Source of the DNA: Brachycybe producta
Lineage: Eukaryota; Arthropoda; Diplopoda; Playtdesmida; Andrognathidae
Direction: 5' to 3'
NCBI GenBank assembly: GCA_036925085.1
Contig: JAUPFP010000005.1
Span: forward strand, 3,074,501 to 3,138,500
Length of the DNA stretch: 64,000 nucleotides
This document shows positions 57,539-64,000 of the stretch, one piece after another (position 1 is the stretch's first letter; each line of letters starts with the position of its first letter). The notes beneath the pieces are model-generated. The model was given only the letters and a program-made list of their open reading frames with translations, was not told the DNA's origin and searched no databases. Position numbers and translations under genes: made by a program.

Positions 57539-57865
57539 TCAACTCATTACAATCCCCTTCCATGCGGGGAATAATTCAAATATTAAATCCATAGTACTTT
57601 GAAATGAAAGTAATGTTAGCTGGTGACAACACATCAGAATTCGAATAGAGAGTAAGTACACTGGGGAGTTTTGTTGCCAATGTCTGTTGTTTGGTGGCGC
57701 ATCTATCTTATAAAGTTCATTTACAGGAAGTCAACTAATTTTTAATTTTTTTAAATTATATTAATGACTTATTTTAAATTTTAAAAATCGTTTTGGTAAT
57801 CGTTGAATATAATTCTTGACAACGTTTTGACAAGAAATTTCTGGAGGTAAAATGGTCTCTTTAAA
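57539..57865 (-). repeat. Dispersed family D, copy 2
   Basis: Complement of 31118-31440 over its full length; begins TCAACTCATTACAATCCCCT on plus. Abuts the truncated retrotransposon. Confidence 0.75.
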
Positions 57866-58566
57866 TAAATATATGTTTAAATATTATATGAAAGATGTAT
57901 ACCACCAGTGAAATATTATAATAGTTACTTAACAGATGCATACCACCATCTGCTGGGCTTTGTGGGCCGGACACATCATCATGAGCTGCAATACAAGGGC
58001 CGGGCTCAACCGAAATGTTATTCGGGCTGCGCTTCATTTTTATTTTTTTACAAAATGCAATTTACAAAACAAATTCATCACAGTCATCACTCTAAAAAGC
58101 AATAAACAAATATCTAAAAAAAACACACAATCCACATCATTACGTTTCAATTTCAAGTAACTGACACAAGAATTTGTAGAAAAGTAACCCAACACACAAT
58201 TGTTGTAACAGGAACCTTATAAGAATAACAACAGCTTCAATTACAAATATAGACAGCTTTCCTCAACCGGATTTCCAATATACAGGATATATATTATATA
58301 GCAGACAAATCAGCTCTTTAGAAAATTGCAGCTAGACTAGCTCTCTACTTCTAGAAGAATTAGCTGTAGCTTTGATTTCCGAATTTTGAGCTACGACCTT
58401 TTGATGAAATGCTACCAGGGGAGATGCATATAATTATGATCCCAGTTTTCAATTCAAAGACGAAAATACCTTTATTGTAAAACAAACGATCACATTGGCA
58501 ATATTTAATGCAAGATCCGTTATAATGTGTCCTTGAATTAATTGCAATTGCTAATTTTTTATATAT
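57866..58566. other. Spacer
   Basis: AT-rich; short frames without recognisable domains. Confidence 0.4.
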
Positions 58567-58567
58567 A

Positions 58568-58831
58568 TTAAGCTTTGTCTGTCACTGTATAACGCTGTAC
58601 AAACAAGGCCAAAAACGTTTAAGCACGGTAAGAATTTATTTAAATTTTAATGAACCGGGTTTTTCTCATTGGCAGCTTTATGTTGCGCTCTCCCGATCCA
58701 AGAACCCAAACAATATTAAGGTGCTTATAAAAAAAATGCAAGCGGTCAAGGCAAATTACTTCATGATAACTAGACATTCACACAAAATTAAACTAGATGC
58801 TCCCATCATTTATGCCGGGTTACCCCACTAG
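58568..58831 (+). mobile_element. Helitron-like element H7 (second subfamily)
   Basis: TTAAGCTTTGTCTGTCACTG, ACGCTGTACAAACAAGG, GCGCTCTCCCGATCCAAGAA, CTTCATGATAACTAGACATT, then a hairpin-like CCCATCAT/ATGCCGGG, TTACCCCA and CTAG followed by T. 264 bp. Confidence 0.65.
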
Positions 58832-59950
58832 TTTCCATTAATTACCGTACTTCATAAGAAGAAAAAAACATTTAAATGGAAGCGAAAAAAAAAAAAACGA
58901 AAGTGCAAAATACAGCAAGATGTTGAAAATGAGCAAAGCGCAAAATTAATGGAACAATGGGTGAACAAAAAAAAAAAGAAACAGTGCTGACTCTGGTGAG
59001 CAGGCCCGACTCATCCAAAAGGGTAAGTCAAAGAAGGCCCTCCCCACATATTTGCTTGGCATGTCACTGTCATTTATCTAAAAATTATGTTCAAAGTTTA
59101 GCTCCGAACACGGTTTTATATAGGTTGTAGCTATTTCCACTAGAGATTTGTCCGACTCCAGCTTCATATATCTGGAGAGCTGTATTTTCTTCCAATGTGT
59201 ATTCTTGTTCTTTCAGCTCAGATTTTTTTTCATCAACCAATAAACACATCCTATTGCTTTGCTTGAACCTTATACAGTATATACACTGCAATGAAAACCT
59301 CCGACCCCCCACAACTTCTTAAAGAAGAAAAAAAAAAACTCCAATAAATTGGTAATACTTCATCAACAACTGTAAATTTTGTAATTTCCGTTCCAAGAGT
59401 GCAAACATAAGAACTACTAAGGGTTCATTGGAAAACACCTACTAACATTATTAGTTCTCTTTTCTAAGAGGGGAAAAAGGGGAATTTTTGTCTTTCTAAA
59501 CATTCCGTACACACTGTATATAAATTGTATATACACAGTTCGCTTGCTATACTGCCCTAGTGCCACTTGTAAATCCAATAAATCCTGGAACAGTTCCTCC
59601 TTTCTTGTTCACACAAACAGTTTGTATTTAGACTTCAGGAAGGAAAAGATATCCATACAAGATGTATTTGTTTAACAAAAAAAAAAAAAGAGGAAGAATG
59701 AGATGTGCTATTTTTACTGTTAATATTTATTACATTGATCTTGTCAATTTCAACAAAAGAAAAAGCAAAAAAAAACATCTCATCGAATTGAAAACTAATT
59801 ATTCCCTAATCAGAGTAATCACTTTTAACATAATGGAATAAAAGATTAGAAAGAAGTTATCCTAATGCGAGCTGAACATACTGGCAGGTTGGCACTTGCC
59901 TCCAAATTTTCAAAGCTAAATTTCTTATTTTATTATAATTATATATATAA
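58832..59950. other. Spacer
   Basis: Poly-A tracts and a short minus frame (59091-59312) without a recognised domain. Confidence 0.4.
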
Positions 59951-59952
59951 TA

Positions 59953-60386
59953 TCCCAGGTCTGTGTGTTTGTGTGTGTGTGTGTGTGTGGGGAGTAACAA
60001 AAACCATTGAAGCACGTCGGAATTTATATAAATTTGAATAAATGAACCGTTTTTTTTTCTCAAGGTCAACTATATGTTGAACTCTTCCTTTGGAAAGTGT
60101 AGAAGGGGGGAGAGAGAGGGAAAAATGGGAGGGGGTGAGGGGAAAAGTTTGGAAAGTGTAGAAGGGGGAGAGAGAGAAAAGTGGGAGGGGAGAGAGAGAG
60201 AAAAGTGGGAGGGGATGAGGGGAAAAGGTTGGAAAGTGTAGAAGGGGAGAGAGAGAAAAGTGGGAGGGGATGAGGGGAAAAGGTTGGAAAGTGTAGAAGG
60301 GGAGAGAGAGAGAGAAAAGTGGGAGGGGGTGACTGAAATTGAAATGAAAAGAGTAAAAAAGGAAAAAACGACGCACATGCGCACAA
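59953..60386 (+). mobile_element. Helitron-like element H8, 3'-truncated
   Basis: TCCCAGGTCTGTGTGTTTG start, GAGTAACAAAAACC, five GGAAAGTGTAGAAGGGG-type repeats and ACGCACATGCGCACAA. It then breaks off; the hairpin and CTAG are missing. Repeat number is higher than in H1. Serine/proline/leucine-rich minus frames are artefacts. Confidence 0.65.
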
Positions 60387-60418
60387 TTTTTTATATTTTA
60401 TAAAATAAAGTAGCCTAA

Positions 60419-60629
60419 TACCTAGTACACAAATGGTAATTTAAATGCATTTAAATAATAAACGCGTTCTACAGAGCCCCGTGAAGAACAAACAGACAAT
60501 ATGTAGAATTCAATTTATTCAGTTAATAATCTGAACATATTGAGTTAATACTTAAAATATAATATCTAAACTATACTATTGACAAAATATATTGATTTAG
60601 CATTTCAGTTTAATATTATTTCATTTATT
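60419..60629 (-). mobile_element. PIF/Harbinger-type MITE, family A copy 6, truncated
   Basis: TAA then TACCTAGTACACAAATGG, through ACGCGTTCTACAGAGCCCCG to ATTTCAGTTTAATATTATTT. The other terminus is replaced by the LTR-like segment. Confidence 0.75.
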
Positions 60630-61328
60630 TGTATCTTCTTAATGAAGAATATAGAATTCTTATATGAGAGATTCGAGAACCTTTTAGCATTCTGTGAGCA
60701 GAGAGACGATTCTTGACTCTTTATTTTTGTAGCTCGTTTCTTCTTCTATCGCATGGTAGAAACACTAAGAAGATTGGAGCGACGCTAATAGGTGGATGGT
60801 GATGGATGGTTGGCAGCCTCCTGAGAAGGGGTGAAATCTCTCAGAAGGATGGCAGGCCATCCATTTCTGATCGTCGACGTTGTTCCGAAGGGGTTCGTTA
60901 GCCCTCATGCCTTATGGTGTCTCCGACCTGTTCTAAGGAGGTTAGTTTCCAAACGAATAGACCACATAGCATCTGATGATAAACACTTTATTCATTTTTG
61001 TGGCAGAAACATTAAGACATACAAGAATGAATTGTTGAAATTATAGATGCGTCCACGGGCCCATTGTTGTAATACGGAATATATTGACGTATGACAAAGC
61101 ATGAACTTGAGCAAGAAAAATGGACAAAGAACAAAGGGAAACGTGGTCCTTTTATACACTTGGACCCGTGTACACCTACGAGGTGTAACCAGGTCCAAGT
61201 GACCACGGTCCGAGAGATATCATTCAGCCCGATCATGTCCAATACAGAGGGAAAGAGGGGACAGTGAGGAGTCGAGCACCCCCTGGCTAGCATTCTGCGG
61301 GGATCACAAACTACCGGACCGTGTTACA
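60630..61328 (-). mobile_element. Possible solo LTR
   Basis: The minus strand starts TGTAACACGGTCCGG, has a TATAAAAGG box at ~61150 and AATAAAG at ~60980, and ends GATACA, giving TG...CA with promoter and polyadenylation-like signals in LTR order. Higher G+C than the flanks. No matching 5 bp duplication was seen, and the interrupted MITE does not resume on the other side, so it is not a clean solo-LTR insertion. Confidence 0.45.
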
Positions 61329-61329
61329 A

Positions 61330-61876
61330 TTCGGATTCGAGAAAATTTAGGATTCGTCCCAACTCTAATGGCAAAAGTTGGCCCCTTAGCGTATTGTCAA
61401 AAATAATGAAATAACAATGATCCGTTTTGATTTCATTCCCTTTTTTTTCATTTCGTTTATGTTATAATATTTGAATAAAATTAATACAGAAAACGTGTGA
61501 ATAGCCATAATCATTTATCACTGCACTACAACGAACAAACAATAATGAATGCTGTTAGGAAGTTATTAAGGTTGTTTTATTAAAAAATCGTTGTTCTGTC
61601 CCTTTTTTTATTAATAAATATTAAACGTGAATGGAGAGGTTTTAATGGAATTTCAGATAAAACTATTTTTCATTGTAGTGGCATGCTATTTGACAACATT
61701 CCAAAGGACATTTAATGGACAATGCATTCTCATCTGTTGGTGATGATCAAAATATTAAAAACTCAGATAAACTAGTTGACGTTTTTTAGGAAAAAGTTTA
61801 AAGAAAAGAGAGATTACATAAGATTTTTTGTTTAATTTTAGTAGTTTTTTAAGCAAGTTTGCAATGCAATCGAAGG
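61330..61876. other. Spacer
   Basis: Starts with a GAATCC-rich MITE-like end (CGGATTCGAGAAAATTTAGG, as at 4.93 kb), then plain A/T-rich sequence. Confidence 0.4.
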
Positions 61877-61879
61877 TAA

Positions 61880-62180
61880 TACCTAGTACCTGATAATTTA
61901 AATACATTTAAATAATAAATGTGTTCTACAGAGCCCCGTGAAGGACAAACAAACAATATGTCGAATTCAATTTATTCAGTTAAGAATCTGAAAATGTTGG
62001 AGTTAATACTTAAATAGAATATATAAACTATATGACGAAATATTGATTTAGTAATTTCAATTTAAAATAATAATAAAGTCAATTTTTATTTGGTTCAGAC
62101 ATGTCCTTAACTGGATTCCGTATCATTCACCTAAACACATTAAATTTGAATTCATTTAATTCATATGTGTGTACAAGGTA
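61880..62180 (-). mobile_element. PIF/Harbinger-type MITE, family A copy 7
   Basis: TACCTAGTACCTGATAATTT to GTGTGTACAAGGTA, with TAA duplicates at 61877-61879 and 62181-62183. Confidence 0.85.
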
Positions 62181-62209
62181 TAAGGTTCTACATTAGGAAC
62201 TATACAAAA

Positions 62210-62690
62210 CTAGTGGGGTAACACGTCATAAATGACGGGAGCAAAATTCACAGGCAATTGTGCCCAGCATTAGAATTTCTTTTCCTCCGCCCTTTTATGA
62301 CATCAGACCAAGTAACAAACCAATTAGAAATTGATGACGTTCATAAAAGGGCGGAGGAAAAGAAATTCTAATGCTGGGCACAATTGGGCACATTTTGATT
62401 TGAAAGAGAAAATGAGTTTTTTTATTTTCTCTGGTGTTCGCATGCGTGTCGTTTGTTCCTTTTTTACTCCTTTTATTTCAATTTCAGTCACCCCCTTCCA
62501 CTTTTTCCACCTCCACGTTTCTCTCTCTCCACCTTCTACACTTTCCAACCTTTTCCCCTCTCCAATTTAATATCATGGGGTTCTTGGATGGAGAGTGTGC
62601 AACATATAGTTGACCTTGAGAAAAAAAGCGGTTCATTCATTTAAATTTATATAAATTCCGATGTTACACACACAGAGACCTGGCATATAT
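62210..62690 (-). mobile_element. Helitron-like element H9, interrupted
   Basis: Minus-strand 3' end: CCCGTCAT/ATGACG hairpin, TGTTACCCCA, CTAG (62210-62213). 5' end GCCAGGTCTCTGTGTGTG at ~62680. A foldback element at 62255-62385 splits the subterminal GCAATTGTGC. A ~50 bp unrelated AT-rich piece lies between it and GCATGCGTGTCGTTTG. Confidence 0.7.
62255..62385. mobile_element. Foldback MITE, family B relative, inside H9
   Basis: A 131 bp palindrome: CAATTGTGCCCAGCATTAGA...TCTAATGCTGGGCACAATTG, core CCTCCGCCCTTTTATGA. Shorter than other family B members and with different termini. Confidence 0.75.
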
Positions 62691-62699
62691 ATATATAAT

Positions 62700-63300
62700 T
62701 TTAGTAAAGGAAATTATACATACCGAATTCGCACGAATATAATGCGGCCTCAAATTCAACGCTACCCATTCATTTGTCATCAAGGGTTGCAGCCTTTTAT
62801 ACCAAAAAAAAAATTGACCAAAAAACAGTGCGTTAAATTCGGGCTAATATGTGGTATATCACTTGAATTGTATTTCAATCAAAGCAAATTAAAAAAACAA
62901 TAAAATCGATTTGTTTTAAATGAACTGTTGCAACGAGAGGCCGTACTGAATGTTAGAAAGGTTTTAATAGTTGATGCTTCCCAATAACTTAAGATTACAA
63001 CAACATATTTTTGCAGCACATTTCAGTATGTTTGTGAACCACCCACCAAATTGTACATTTTTCAACATTGTAACATTGTAATTTGTAAGTTATTGTAACA
63101 CGAAAACTCTGTAACCCCGAATTAATAAGTAAAAGCCACCTATATATCGACATTTTTATCAGAATAAGTAGTACCGTGTAACAAACCTCAATGATAATAG
63201 AACTTATTAGAGAAGGCGCCATTATTATTCTTGCCTCAGGCACAAAATTAGCTAGTTATGGCTCTACATTTGACATTTTAAGTTACATTTCAGGTTAACT
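62700..63300. other. Spacer
   Basis: No gene or repeat recognised. Confidence 0.35.
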
Positions 63301-63307
63301 GTTTATG

Positions 63308-63495
63308 GCACATTCACACTAGGCTGGTTTACTAGCTGCTGGCTGGTTGTAGCCCTCTAGCAGCATAGTGTGAACTGGTACCAGCAGTTCGAAACTGTTG
63401 GTTTGGTTGTTGTTAGATTTTGCGTTTTTTTGCAAGACAGTGATTGGATGACTTGCGCTGCTAATACCAGCAGTGACTGAACAAGTGTGAACCCA
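63308..63495. repeat. AGTGTGAAC-type MITE segment
   Basis: CACATTCACACTAGGCTGGT ... CAGCATAGTGTGAACTGGTA ... ACAAGTGTGAACCC, with inverted AGTGTGAA blocks and GCTGCTGG motifs. Related to 50961-51105. Confidence 0.4.
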
Positions 63496-63790
63496 AAGCA
63501 GCCACTGCTTGCTGTTGTAACAAGGCTGGCTCTCGACCAGCCTGTTGATCCTTTTGTCTGTCTCTTTGTTGGGTGGCTGGTCCCAAACCAGCCGGTTGAG
63601 TCCGGGTCGTGCGGCGCTCCACACTCTCTGAGCCCGGGCTCTGTGACTTGCTGGGTAATCCAGGTCTGCTTGTTGACCAGGATGCACGGCCCTTGGTCGA
63701 GCCTCTGCCTCGAGTTGGAGTTGGACTCCCTGGCATTGTCGATCTGTTTTGGGTTCCGTGTAGACGGGATTCCTAGTTCCCACAATTTAA
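63461..63790 (-). other. GC-rich open stretch, unassigned
   Basis: Minus-strand frames begin near 63785 and 63736. One starts MPGSPTPTRGRGSTKGRASW and is rich in Arg/Gln/Pro/Ser. It could be the start of a gag-like or host exon, but three overlapping frames are open and no domain is recognisable. It ends into the MITE-like segment. Confidence 0.25.
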
Positions 63791-64000
63791 AGATTCAGTG
63801 ACGACTCTACATCTCGCAGAGGTGTTCTCATAAACAAGAAAAAGACTTTTTGCGATACTACTGGTTTATTTTGTGATTATACGATACATTAGCGATATAA
63901 AATAGCGTAAGCAACTGATATAACTTAGAAAATATTCTAAGTCCAAAAAGCTATTTTGGCTTAGAATCCTCTACTCTCAAACGAGGAGAGAAACATTCTG

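Overview
This window looks like repeat-dense intergenic or intronic DNA from an animal, most likely a marine invertebrate. It is AT-rich, full of homopolymers and microsatellites, and has no bacterial operon structure. I found no host protein-coding gene I could defend. Almost every long open frame is low complexity, a minisatellite, or part of a transposable element. The species cannot be named from sequence alone. The mix of elements is animal-like: Helitrons, PIF/Harbinger, hAT, Tc1/mariner-type, an RNase H-bearing LINE and a Ty3-type LTR element.

Left third (1-22 kb): a PIF/Harbinger-type MITE (TACCTWGTACACAC ends, TWA target duplications), palindromic foldback elements with 8-9 bp duplications, and short Helitron-like elements with a 3' hairpin and CTAG end. 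Also here are a hAT MITE, a pogo/Tigger-like MITE, several dead LINE 3' ends carrying a WNxLP motif, and two large near-palindromic families. At 15.0-16.6 kb is a 1.6 kb Harbinger element keeping part of a transposase with a probable 64 bp intron. A near full-length 5S rRNA pseudogene lies beside it on the minus strand. At 18.2-19.5 kb is a broken DDE transposase, and at 21.2-21.6 kb a deleted hAT element keeps the transposase C-terminus.

Middle (22-50 kb): more copies of the same families, often nested. The clearest cases are a Helitron (37.2-40.3 kb) interrupted in its (TG)n tract by a 2.7 kb LINE fragment with reverse transcriptase and RNase H, a Harbinger MITE inserted into a copy of itself (47.5-48.2 kb), a foldback inserted in the arm of another inverted-repeat element (26.8-27.5 kb), and a head-to-head pair of one repeat (44.9-45.8 kb).

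Right part (50-64 kb): a hAT foldback nested in another repeat, then a 5'-complete but 3'-truncated Ty3-type retrotransposon (52.8-57.5 kb) with LTR, primer site, gag, zinc knuckle, protease and partial reverse transcriptase. It carries frameshifts and altered catalytic residues. More Helitrons, MITEs and a possible LTR fragment follow.

The elements do not form a pathway. What they record is a layered insertion history: target-site duplications and interrupted repeats give the relative order of several events. All Helitrons, MITEs and foldbacks here are non-autonomous, so their enzymes must come, or have come, from elsewhere in the genome.
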